A stretch of DNA of 64,000 nt from CAYHVK01 sp964360255. GTDB taxonomy: Bacteria; Bdellovibrionota; Bdellovibrionia; Bdellovibrionales; UBA1609. The notes under the pieces are model-generated. The model was given only the letters and a program-made list of their open reading frames with translations, was not told the DNA's origin and ran no database searches. The position numbers and the translations under genes are program-made. Each line of letters opens with the position of its first letter. The stretch's first letter is position 1. This document shows positions 52,998 through 59,041 of this stretch, piece by piece. The stretch is from contig CAYHVK010000007.1 of the NCBI GenBank assembly GCA_964360255.1, positions 101,964-165,963 on the forward strand, in the 5' to 3' direction.

Positions 52998-53081
52998 ACA
53001 AAAAATAAATTCTTTCATCATAGAAACGTGAATTGCAAGATCAAAACCACCAGCCAAACATTACTCCATTCATTATGAACG

Positions 53082-53096
53082 GTCGGAGCGGACAAA
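53082..53096 (+). repeat. 15-nt GGAC repeat copy
   Basis: GTCGGAGCGGACAAA, identical to 57228-57242 inside the TadB-like gene; a related form lies on the minus strand at about 57610-57652. GCGGACAAA recurs at 53111-53119. Confidence 0.5.
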
Positions 53097-53122
53097 ACCC
53101 CGGAAGACAAGCGGACAAAAAA

Positions 53123-53194
53123 AGCGAGTTGCAAGCGAAAGCGAGCAATAAGCCACCCAAAGAGCGAGTTACGAACGAAGTAAGTAACAAGCCA
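53123..53194 (+). repeat. Two diverged direct repeats with internal pairing
   Basis: Units 53123-53155 and 53163-53194 both start AGCGAGTT and end AAGCCA. The middle differs, but pairing is kept: TTGC...GCAA in the first and GTTAC...GTAAC in the second, each enclosing a purine-rich GCGAA or GAACGAA loop. They belong in style with structured repeat A next to them. Confidence 0.55.
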
Positions 53195-53252
53195 GAAAAA
53201 ACCAAGGGATAAATAAAAACAACCGAGGCAAAAAAAACCTAAACTTAGGTGA

Positions 53253-53369
53253 ACGCAAAAGCGGATGGCAGATACGAGGCGCGAGGGAGAAGCGAAGCGA
53301 GACGTGGCAAGGCCACGTCGCAGTGAAGCGACGACCGAGCAACGAAGTAGATGCCATTCGATTTTGCGT
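53253..53369. repeat. Structured repeat A (long hairpin element)
   Basis: Outer arms 53253-53270 and 53352-53369 pair over 18 bases with two mismatches. Inside are a purine-rich core starting GAGGCGCGA, a perfect tip hairpin GACGTGGC / GCCACGTC (53301-53308 and 53312-53319), and a second core with GCAACGAAGTAG. The core matches repeat B at 58100-58217 while arms and tip differ yet stay self-complementary. Sits nine bases past the 3' end of tRNA-Phe. Confidence 0.75.
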
Positions 53370-53377
53370 GAAATAGA

Positions 53378-53454
53378 TGGTGGCCGAGGACGGAATCGAA
53401 CCGCCGACACAAGGATTTTCAATCCTCTGCTCTACCGACTGAGCTACCCGGCCA
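53378..53454 (-). tRNA. tRNA-Phe (anticodon GAA)
   Basis: 77 nt with encoded CCA (complement of 53378-53380). Acceptor arms TGGCCGG and TCGGCCA pair with one G-T, the D arm has AGCTCAGTCGGTAGAGC, the anticodon loop is TTGAAAA giving GAA, and the T arm contains GGTTCGATTCC. Confidence 0.96.
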
Positions 53455-53475
53455 GGAAACATTTGCGGAACAGTA

Positions 53476-53504
53476 GAACTACTGAGCCCCGTGTTTATTG
53501 TCAA
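53476..53504 (-). promoter_or_regulatory. Candidate promoter of tRNA-Phe
   Basis: A perfect TTGACA (complement of 53499-53504) stands 17 bases from TAGTTC (complement of 53476-53481), ~22 bases before the tRNA. The -10 match is poor; a CAGTAG/CTACTG palindrome (53471-53484) covers it. Confidence 0.4.
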
Positions 53505-53525
53505 TAAAAGTGGATTCTAATGCTA

Positions 53526-54689
53526 CTAACGCAAAGCCCCATCTAAGTCTTTGATGAGATCTTGCGCATCTTCGATACCCACACTTAAGCGAACTAAATT
53601 ATCTGTGATTCCAAGCTTTTGTCGTCGATCAGCCGGCACACTTGCGTGAGTCATAATGGCTGGGTGATTCACTAAAGACTCTACTCCGCCCAAACTCTCG
53701 GCCAAGCTGAACACGCTCACTTTCTCAAGAAAACTACGAGTCTCATCAATTCCGCCTTTTACATAGAATGAGAGCATTCCACCAAAACCCGTCATTTGTT
53801 TCTTCGCGAGTTCGTGCTGAGGATGTGTTTTCAAGCCCGGATAAATAAGTCCTTCGACTTTTTTATGCTCAGCTAAAAATTTCACAACTTGAGCTGCGTT
53901 CACTTCATGTTGGCGCATACGAACGGCTAAAGTTTTTAAGCTTCTCATAGCTAAGAAAGAATCAAACGGAGAAGCAATTGCCCCTAACGAATTACTGAAG
54001 AAAGCGATTTTCTCAGCGAGGTCTGCGCGCGAGCAGACTAATGCTCCACCCACCATATCGCTATGGCCACCAATGTATTTTGTTGTTGAGTGAAGAACGA
54101 TGTCTGCACCTAGAGTCATGGGACGCTGAAAATAAGGACTCATAAACGTATTATCAACAACCACAATGGCATTTGAAGCGTGAGCTTCTTCAGAGACTTT
54201 TTTAATATCGATCAAACGAAGCATTGGGTTAGTTGGAGTTTCAATCCATACCATTTTTGTATTGGCGCGAACGGCAGATTTAAAACCACCGGCTTCAGCC
54301 AAATTTACATAAGTCACTTCGATGCCCATTTGTTTGAAAACGCGATCGAAGAGACGAACTGTTCCGCCATATAAATCATCCGCCGCAACGACGTGATCGC
54401 CAGAGCTCAGCAAATGCAACGTTGTAGTTGTAGCAGCGCAACCCGAAGCAAAGGCAAAACCGTGCTTGCCGGCTTCAAGATTAGCTAAGCAATCTTCGTA
54501 AGCTTTTCGTGTTGGATTATGTGAACGGCTGTATTCATAACCCTTGTGTCGACCTGGTGACTCTTGCACATAAGTGCTCGTCAAATAAACGGGCGTCATA
54601 ATAGCGCCTGTTGTTGGGTCAGGCTCTTGGCCGGCGTGAATCGCACGGGTTTCGAAACCAAATTCTTGTTCAGACCAATTACGCTTCAT
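53526..54689 (-). CDS. metB: Cystathionine gamma-synthase/gamma-lyase (PLP, Cys/Met metabolism)
   Basis: 387 residues. PLP-binding Lys in H-S-T-T-K-Y-I-G-G-H; other family segments are F-E-T-R-A-I-H-A-G-Q at the start, Y-E-Y-S-R-S-x-N-P-T-R, and S-L-G-G-V-E-S-L-V near the end. Members work in transsulphuration in either direction; sequence alone does not separate MetB from MetC/CGL, though the start motif and S-V-G-I-E-D-A-Q-D-L-I-x-D-L-D favour the gamma-synthase/lyase clade. Single gene. Confidence 0.92.
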   Translation of the reverse strand: MKRNWSEQEFGFETRAIHAGQEPDPTTGAIMTPVYLTSTYVQESPGRHKGYEYSRSHNPTRKAYEDCLANLEAGKHGFAFASGCAATTTTLHLLSSGDHVVAADDLYGGTVRLFDRVFKQMGIEVTYVNLAEAGGFKSAVRANTKMVWIETPTNPMLRLIDIKKVSEEAHASNAIVVVDNTFMSPYFQRPMTLGADIVLHSTTKYIGGHSDMVGGALVCSRADLAEKIAFFSNSLGAIASPFDSFLAMRSLKTLAVRMRQHEVNAAQVVKFLAEHKKVEGLIYPGLKTHPQHELAKKQMTGFGGMLSFYVKGGIDETRSFLEKVSVFSLAESLGGVESLVNHPAIMTHASVPADRRQKLGITDNLVRLSVGIEDAQDLIKDLDGALR

Positions 54690-54711
54690 AAAAACTCCCG
54701 ATCTTGGCCAA

Positions 54712-55842
54712 TTAAGGCACGAAAAACTGATCGGATATGACCATATTTTGACCCGGTTCAGGAGTCAAAGACCTTTGCCCATTGAGAGTTTTAGTCCGCC
54801 ATTTAATCGTATAACTGCGTCCTGGCATAAGCTCGACATCTACTGGGGCATAACCTATTTTCCGCCCATCGAGAGAGATTTCGGCCCAGTATTTGGTTTT
54901 AATAAAAAGATGGGCTGGCCGCATATCAGGAGCGGCGTTTCCCGCATTCAATGAAAATGCGATACCCGAAAAATACACCAGCTTCTTAAGCCATTCTTTT
55001 GAGCGACACTTCGTTGTCACATGCCGAATCACTTGGGTTTGAGGCTGCATTTTTTGTGGCCCTTGAGTTTTTTCATGGCTCAAGTGAGCTTTTAAATGAT
55101 TGGCCAGAACATTTTGCCGCTCGGTACGCTCCTCTAAAGAGGCTTCAAATAAGCAGATATATTGGCGCTGATCGGGTTCGTGATGAAGAAGGCTTCTTGT
55201 TGTTTGCGTAATAGGAAGCTTGAATTGACGCTCGAGATACTCACGAATGCGGCCGAGCGAATATAAATCAGATTTTGATGTGGCACGACCATTTATTAAC
55301 AGCTCAGGAGCGACAAATTCTGCGGTAAAGTTTATTTCCTTCGATTGTGATAAGCCAAAATCAAGAAGTTTAATTGTCCCTTGCGAAGTGATCATGACAT
55401 TTTGCAGACTCAGGTCACCATGAACGTTGTCTGAGGCATGAAGATCTTTGAGACCTTCATAAATTTGAGTACAAAGTTCATCAATGAGAAGAAGAGACTG
55501 CCTCAGGCTCTGCACCGTTCGCTTCTGCGATTTTTGCCAATCCGACCAATCCGCTAAAGTGATTCCCTCAATCCATTCTAAAATAAGCGAGGGACGATCT
55601 TCCATATAGTCCCAACCGAGAACCCGGACACATCTTTCTGACCGGACACACTCCAGAGAAGCGAACTCTTCCCGCCATTTTTCGATTTCAATCTTAGACT
55701 TAAGAATCTTAAGTGCCACCGTCTGCTCGAGCCCAAATTCGAGATCGCGGCGTAACGCCTTGTAAACAGTAGAAAAAGCTCCTTCACCTAAAAGACTGAC
55801 GAGCTGATATTCAATCGGACGGACAGATTTTAACTTAGACAT
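54712..55842 (-). CDS. Membrane Ser/Thr protein kinase with PEGA-like C-terminal domain
   Basis: 376 residues. Kinase core: glycine loop G-E-G-A-F-S-T-V (19-26), ATP Lys45, catalytic loop H-G-D-L-S-L-Q-N (Asp143, Asn148; HGD instead of HRD), D-F-G (161-163), A-P-E (178-180) and S-D-L-Y-S-L-G. A linker rich in Gln leads to a membrane helix at about 287-304; the last ~65 residues (A-E-I-S-L-D-G-R-K-I-G-Y-A-P-V) look like a PEGA domain outside the membrane. All residues for activity are present. Last gene of a TadB-TadC-unknown-kinase run, so it may respond to or regulate an attached pilus or secretion machine. Confidence 0.85.
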   Translation of the reverse strand: MSKLKSVRPIEYQLVSLLGEGAFSTVYKALRRDLEFGLEQTVALKILKSKIEIEKWREEFASLECVRSERCVRVLGWDYMEDRPSLILEWIEGITLADWSDWQKSQKRTVQSLRQSLLLIDELCTQIYEGLKDLHASDNVHGDLSLQNVMITSQGTIKLLDFGLSQSKEINFTAEFVAPELLINGRATSKSDLYSLGRIREYLERQFKLPITQTTRSLLHHEPDQRQYICLFEASLEERTERQNVLANHLKAHLSHEKTQGPQKMQPQTQVIRHVTTKCRSKEWLKKLVYFSGIAFSLNAGNAAPDMRPAHLFIKTKYWAEISLDGRKIGYAPVDVELMPGRSYTIKWRTKTLNGQRSLTPEPGQNMVISDQFFVP

Positions 55843-55850
55843 GCCCAGAG

Positions 55851-56168
55851 TTATTCAAAACGCTTGCCACTTTTCTTATAAGCGAGAATTTTCATCTCAG
55901 GGGTAAGGGTAAAATCGTATTTCACCCCCACATTCTTCAACTTTTTGCTCAGCTCAACACACGAAACCGGAAAGACCTGTTGATTTTGCTCTTTTTCACA
56001 CGCCAGATCGAGAACTTCGAGCTGGTCTAAAGTATTTATCATCAAATCAAAATCACGTGCATTCATTACTTTCGCCATTTGCTTGAGCCTCAGCTCATTG
56101 AAATCAACTCTTGAGCTAGCATGAAGCTGCGTGCTGATAAAAAGAGAAAAGAGAACTCGCATAATCAT
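55851..56168 (-). CDS. Small secreted protein between TadC-like and kinase genes
   Basis: 105 residues. N-terminal signal peptide (MRVLFSLFISTQLHASS). The mature part is helical with two cysteines (LDLACEKEQ and FPVSCVELSKK) that may pair. ATG overlaps the TadC-like stop codon (ATGA), so it is coupled to the membrane genes. Unknown family; a periplasmic partner of the TadB/TadC-like proteins is possible. Confidence 0.65.
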   Translation of the reverse strand: MIMRVLFSLFISTQLHASSRVDFNELRLKQMAKVMNARDFDLMINTLDQLEVLDLACEKEQNQQVFPVSCVELSKKLKNVGVKYDFTLTPEMKILAYKKSGKRFE

Positions 56169-56599
56169 TGAAACATCCCTTGTGAAAGTAGTGATAAGAT
56201 CGGACCAAACAAAAGCAGCATAAAAGACGGCAACAAAAAAAGAAGCAGTGGAATCAGTGCAAGAAGTGGCAGACGACTCATGTAGAGTTCAAGCTCAACG
56301 CGCGAGGCAGTGTCCATTTCAATCTTTAACATACGGAGACCACTGAGTATTGGTTCACCTTGCAGCCCCCGCCATATGAGCTGCAGTAGCGAACGCTGAT
56401 AACAGCTCGCTGCCTTTGCAAATACATTTTGTGGTGAGCGAAGCTGATCAGCAGCGAGCAGAAGCTCTTGTACAAGAAAAGAAAACTCAGTTTGCGTGCG
56501 GCCGAGCAAATAAATCAGCGATGAGCGCACCGACTGACCCATTTCAATACGAAGCTCAAGCTCTATACAAAAATCAAACGGCGGCGCTAAACCTTCCAT
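56165..56599 (-). CDS. TadC-like type II/IV secretion F-domain protein (short)
   Basis: 144 residues. Begins P-P-F-D-F-C-I-E-L-E-L-R-I-E-M-G-Q-S-V-R-S-S-L, the usual start of the cytoplasmic GspF/TadC helical bundle, and ends with one or two membrane helices (LPLLALIPLLLFLLPSFMLLLFGP). About half the length of TadC, lacking its N-terminal helices, which the neighbouring TadB-like protein may supply. Overlaps that gene by 13 bases. Confidence 0.7.
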   Translation of the reverse strand: MEGLAPPFDFCIELELRIEMGQSVRSSLIYLLGRTQTEFSFLVQELLLAADQLRSPQNVFAKAASCYQRSLLQLIWRGLQGEPILSGLRMLKIEMDTASRVELELYMSRLPLLALIPLLLFLLPSFMLLLFGPILSLLSQGMFQ

Positions 56600-57327
56600 C
56601 TATATTTTCTCCCCATGTTAAGTAAAACAAACTGTCCGATGATGAAAAGAGGCGCGGAAACATACAGATGCGGTCTCCACTCCTCTGTTTTGAAGTTGAA
56701 GTGCAGAAAAAGTATGAGCGCGCAGTACAAAACCCCTACAACTAGAGCTTGCGCGCGCGGTTGGCTCAAAATCTGTGCCACTTTGGCAGAGAATTGCGTT
56801 TCACAATCGATTTTTTTGCGAAAGAGCTCGATACGAGTGACAATTTTCGCCGGTTCGCGGTCTAGGAGAGCGAAAAGCTCATAGAATTGCGTGATCTGAT
56901 GAAGTGAGTGACGAAATGGCTGCTGCTTTTCTACGCAGAAAAGTATTTCGTGCATAACCTCGCGGAAATATTTGTCTTCATAAGCAAGTTCCGTGCGAAT
57001 TGTATCGCGCAAACTGCTTCCAACTTTCAGTGAAAGCAGGATTCGAAGTAGAAATGGGTTCAATTGCGCCAAAATTTTCTTCTTTTTCTTAAAATTGAGA
57101 TACCAAAGTGCGCTCTGTGCAAAAAAAATCACTAATGACGACCACAACACGAGCCCGAGTGTTGAGTTTTTGACGAACATCACGCCGAAAACAATCCAAA
57201 GTGCGAAGAGAAGCGCGCAAATCAACTGTCGGAGCGGACAAATGACCGCACGGACGTACGCAAATCCGATTGCGAAGACAAAATTAAGCAGAAGAATTCT
57301 CTCAAGCGTGTGCATCTGAGTGTTCAA
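56587..57327 (-). CDS. TadB-like type II/IV secretion F-domain protein
   Basis: 246 residues. Two or three N-terminal membrane helices, then the cytoplasmic bundle N-P-F-L-L-R-I-L-L-S-L-K-V-G-S-S-L-R-D-T-I and two C-terminal membrane helices. TadB and TadC form the inner-membrane platform of Flp pili. No TadA ATPase, secretin or pilin gene is in the window, so the pair is either remote from the main locus or an orphan. A 15-nt GGAC repeat is embedded at 57228-57242. Confidence 0.72.
   Translation of the reverse strand: MNTQMHTLERILLLNFVFAIGFAYVRAVICPLRQLICALLFALWIVFGVMFVKNSTLGLVLWSSLVIFFAQSALWYLNFKKKKKILAQLNPFLLRILLSLKVGSSLRDTIRTELAYEDKYFREVMHEILFCVEKQQPFRHSLHQITQFYELFALLDREPAKIVTRIELFRKKIDCETQFSAKVAQILSQPRAQALVVGVLYCALILFLHFNFKTEEWRPHLYVSAPLFIIGQFVLLNMGRKYRWKV
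57228..57242 (+). repeat. 15-nt GGAC repeat copy inside the TadB-like gene
   Basis: GTCGGAGCGGACAAA, identical to 53082-53096, followed by CGGACGTAC that recurs on the minus strand at about 57620-57630. Here it encodes part of the N-terminal membrane region. Confidence 0.5.
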
Positions 57328-57380
57328 AGCAAAAAATGTGCTCGAATTTGATACGGAACTAGCCTATATGTAATTTTCTA

Positions 57381-57408
57381 TTGACGAGTGAAATCATTTT
57401 TATACACT
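57381..57408 (+). promoter_or_regulatory. Candidate promoter of the Lys-rich peptide gene
   Basis: TTGACG (57381-57386) and TACACT (57403-57408) are 16 bases apart, 50 bases ahead of the start codon. Confidence 0.45.
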
Positions 57409-57458
57409 TGAGGTAGAAAGAGTTATCTCAACAACAATGCGATCCCTAGGAGGACCAC

Positions 57459-57539
57459 ATGGCTAAAAAGAAAAAAGCAACTAAGAAAGCTGCTAAAAAA
57501 ACTACTAAAAAGAAAAAAGCTACAAAGAAAAAGCGCTAG
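57459..57539 (+). CDS. 26-residue lysine-rich peptide (histone-H1-tail-like)
   Basis: A very short gene missed by length cut-offs. ATG at 57459 follows AGGAGG at five to six bases; the frame ends TAG and a strong terminator comes 25 bases later. The peptide has 15 Lys, 1 Arg, 5 Ala and 4 Thr in 26 residues, built from K-K-A-T-K-K units and nothing acidic. This composition is that of histone H1 tails and bacterial HU/Hc1-like extensions, so binding to DNA or RNA is likely. A tight set of promoter, ribosome site and terminator around it argues for a real, well-expressed gene. Confidence 0.75.
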   Translation: MAKKKKATKKAAKKTTKKKKATKKKR

Positions 57540-57563
57540 TTTTTTCTTAGCAGTAATTATCTG

Positions 57564-57592
57564 ACCCTCGGCTAATCACCGAGGGTTTTTTT
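57564..57592 (+). terminator. Terminator of the Lys-rich peptide gene
   Basis: ACCCTCGG, 7-nt loop, CCGAGGGT, then seven T. Textbook form. Confidence 0.9.
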
Positions 57593-57609
57593 ATTTTTGC
57601 GTCCGTGAG

Positions 57610-57652
57610 TTTTATTGTACGTCCGATTGTCCGTCCGAACTTCCGACCACTC
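57610..57652 (-). repeat. Diverged GGAC repeat
   Basis: On the minus strand it reads GTCGGA, GGACGGACAAT, CGGACGTAC in turn, the same order of motifs as at 57228-57256, with small insertions. Confidence 0.4.
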
Positions 57653-57748
57653 TTCTTTAATTCTCAGAGGAGAAAATGCAAAAGTGCTCGACTAGACCCA
57701 CTCCTTGTTAACACTTCCCCAAATGATACAGACTCCTCCTGATCGGCT

Positions 57749-57763
57749 TGAACACATTGGAGC
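57749..57763 (-). repeat. 15-nt box shared with the first membrane-peptide locus
   Basis: TGAACACATTGGAGC on the + strand, 14 of 15 bases as at 1027-1041; lies 14 bases past the stop codon of the small gene at 57778-57885. Confidence 0.6.
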
Positions 57764-57777
57764 ATAGGAAACCGAAA

Positions 57778-57885
57778 CTACTGAAATCTTTCGATTAAAG
57801 ATAAGACCAACAACAAAACTACCAACAGGTCTTGAATTATTCGTAACAACATCCGAACAAAAACTAAGTGGTGCTTAGTGATCAT
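57778..57885 (-). CDS. 35-residue single-pass membrane peptide (family member 2)
   Basis: ATG at 57885 with AGGAG six bases upstream, stop TAG at 57780-57778. Sequence character: MITKHHLVFVRMLLRIIQD, then hydrophobic LLVVLLLVLSLI and tail ERFQ. Its core matches the peptide at 1046-1159 (V-F-[IV]-R-x-x-L-R-I-x-x-[DE]-x-L-V). The ribosome site is part of a perfect hairpin CCTTTC/GAAAGG (57894-57910), extended by two more pairs beyond one mismatch, and a 13-bp hairpin lies further upstream (57923-57951). Two unlinked copies with equal layout support coding. Role unknown; type I toxin-like or a small membrane regulator. Confidence 0.65.
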   Translation of the reverse strand: MITKHHLVFVRMLLRIIQDLLVVLLLVLSLIERFQ

Positions 57886-57922
57886 TTTTAGCTCCTTTCG
57901 ATGAGAAAGGTGCTTCACGAAC

Positions 57923-57951
57923 CATCGGTCTTCGCCTCGCGAAGACCGATG
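57923..57951. repeat. 13-bp perfect hairpin
   Basis: CATCGGTCTTCGC, CTC loop, GCGAAGACCGATG. No U tract follows on either strand, so it is not a normal terminator. It would stand in the 5' leader of the membrane-peptide transcript. Confidence 0.75.
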
Positions 57952-58099
57952 CTCGCAGTTTCAATGCCGACCAAACCGCAGAAAAATCCATTTTCGACGC
58001 ACATCTAAATAAAAAAAGCAGCGAAGCGCACTTTTTCGCTGAAACTAATCAAAATTCAAAACCAAATCGCCGCCGACTTGATCATAGTTTGATTAAAGA

Positions 58100-58217
58100 G
58101 GCGGAATTAAACGCGCCGGATGTGAGGCGCGACGAGCGAACGAGTGAGACGTACTTTACGTACGTCGCAGCGAAGTGAGCGAGGAAGCAACGAAGCAGCC
58201 GGCGTGTTTAAACCGCC
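58100..58217. repeat. Structured repeat B (long hairpin element)
   Basis: Outer arms 58100-58119 and 58199-58217 pair with one gap and two mismatches. Core GAGGCGCGA..., tip hairpin GACGTAC / GTACGTC around TTTAC (58148-58166), second core GCAACGAAGCAG. Shares core with repeat A but arms and tip differ with preserved pairing. It begins five bases after the mlaD-type stop codon and could end or stabilise that operon's transcript. Confidence 0.75.
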
Positions 58218-58222
58218 GACCT

Positions 58223-58996
58223 CTAGAACATTCGGGCGCGGATGCCCTCATCCTGCAAAAACTTGCGGACTTGTTTTGAATCTAGCGGTTCTAAGCGCCA
58301 GATGAGTTTGTGCATGAGCTGAATTGTTTCTTCGCCGTCTTTGCTGCGAAGTTTTTGTGTGAAGTAAGCCATGTCTGACGTGATTGTCTTTAAGTTACCG
58401 ATAATTACGCGCGCATCTTTGTTTGATGTCGTATCGATCTGTTTAAGTAGACCATTTAAGTTCTTAACTAGGTCATTCATCATTTTGACCGTATCAACAA
58501 CTGAACTTTCGTTCTTTTCGACCATTTCAAAGATTTTTCCGGCCAAACCGTAGCTTTGTGAGATCAACTGATCAATTCGTGGTGGATCTTCGCCGCGAAC
58601 CACTTGCCCGGACTTGAGCTCCGCTGATTGAGCACTACCAGGCGAGATTTCGATAAACTTTTCGCCGATGACACCGGCTAAGTTAATAAAGAACTGACTG
58701 TCGGAGCGTACAGTCGCCCAAGCTTCGTCATCGATTGTTATTTTCATCAAAAGCTTTACTTCTTCGCCACTCGGGAGCTTAAAGTTCGGATCGAACTGGA
58801 TATCTTTAACTTTGCCGACTTTAATACCCATCACTCGAACTGGTGAACCCACTTCGATGCCACCAGCGTAATTGTAAGCCACCATTAATTCTTTTGCGCT
58901 TGAAAATGGATTCACAACTCCCAGCGCGAGTGCAAAAAGCAGAAGGCCGGCAATGGCGGCGACAAACATCAGTCCAACTTTGGCTTCCGGCTTCAT
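58223..58996 (-). CDS. mlaD: MlaD-type MCE-domain protein
   Basis: 257 residues. One N-terminal membrane helix (GLMFVAAIAGLLLFALALG), then the MCE domain (Y-N-Y-A-G-G-I-E-V-G-S-P-V-R-V-M-G-I-K-V-G-K-V near 40-65) and a long helical C-terminal part with Asn/Lys (about 150-250). Longer than E. coli MlaD (~183), so the ring could carry a helical extension. Lipid-binding hexamer of an ABC system; last gene of the operon. Confidence 0.92.
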   Translation of the reverse strand: MKPEAKVGLMFVAAIAGLLLFALALGVVNPFSSAKELMVAYNYAGGIEVGSPVRVMGIKVGKVKDIQFDPNFKLPSGEEVKLLMKITIDDEAWATVRSDSQFFINLAGVIGEKFIEISPGSAQSAELKSGQVVRGEDPPRIDQLISQSYGLAGKIFEMVEKNESSVVDTVKMMNDLVKNLNGLLKQIDTTSNKDARVIIGNLKTITSDMAYFTQKLRSKDGEETIQLMHKLIWRLEPLDSKQVRKFLQDEGIRARMF

Positions 58997-59041
58997 ATAA
59001 ACCCCTTCGGCGAGTCCTAAGCGGCTCGCGCTTATTCGTCT

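Larger units (their letters stand above)
53002..53377. other. Gene-free, repeat-rich gap
   Basis: No credible coding frame. It holds a short GGAC repeat (53082-53096), two 32-33 bp direct repeats (53123-53194), an ACCTAA/TTAGGT hairpin (53237-53250) and structured repeat A (53253-53369). Reading frames across it consist of repetitive low-complexity residues and I reject them. Confidence 0.8.
57886..58222. other. Gap with stacked hairpins
   Basis: No coding frame supported. Contains the ribosome-site hairpin of the peptide gene (57891-57913), a 13-bp perfect hairpin (57923-57951), CAGCGAA/TTCGCTG (about 58018-58042) and structured repeat B (58100-58217). Confidence 0.8.

Noticed and set aside
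52957..53001. Fifteen extra N-terminal codons for the HigB-like toxin
   Set aside because: They are translated operator repeats and the RelE-type fold starts after the inner ATG.
53123..53194. CRISPR array
   Set aside because: Only two diverged units with a 7-base gap, no constant-length spacers, and no cas genes in the window.
53018..53507. Several reading frames of 80-134 codons around tRNA-Phe and repeat A
   Set aside because: They run through the tRNA and hairpin repeats, have low-complexity products and no ribosome sites.
57676..57711. An 11-codon frame (MQKCSTRPTPC) behind a good AGAGGAG ribosome site
   Set aside because: Too short to judge, no matching gene downstream on that strand, no sign of a leader-peptide attenuator; could be chance.
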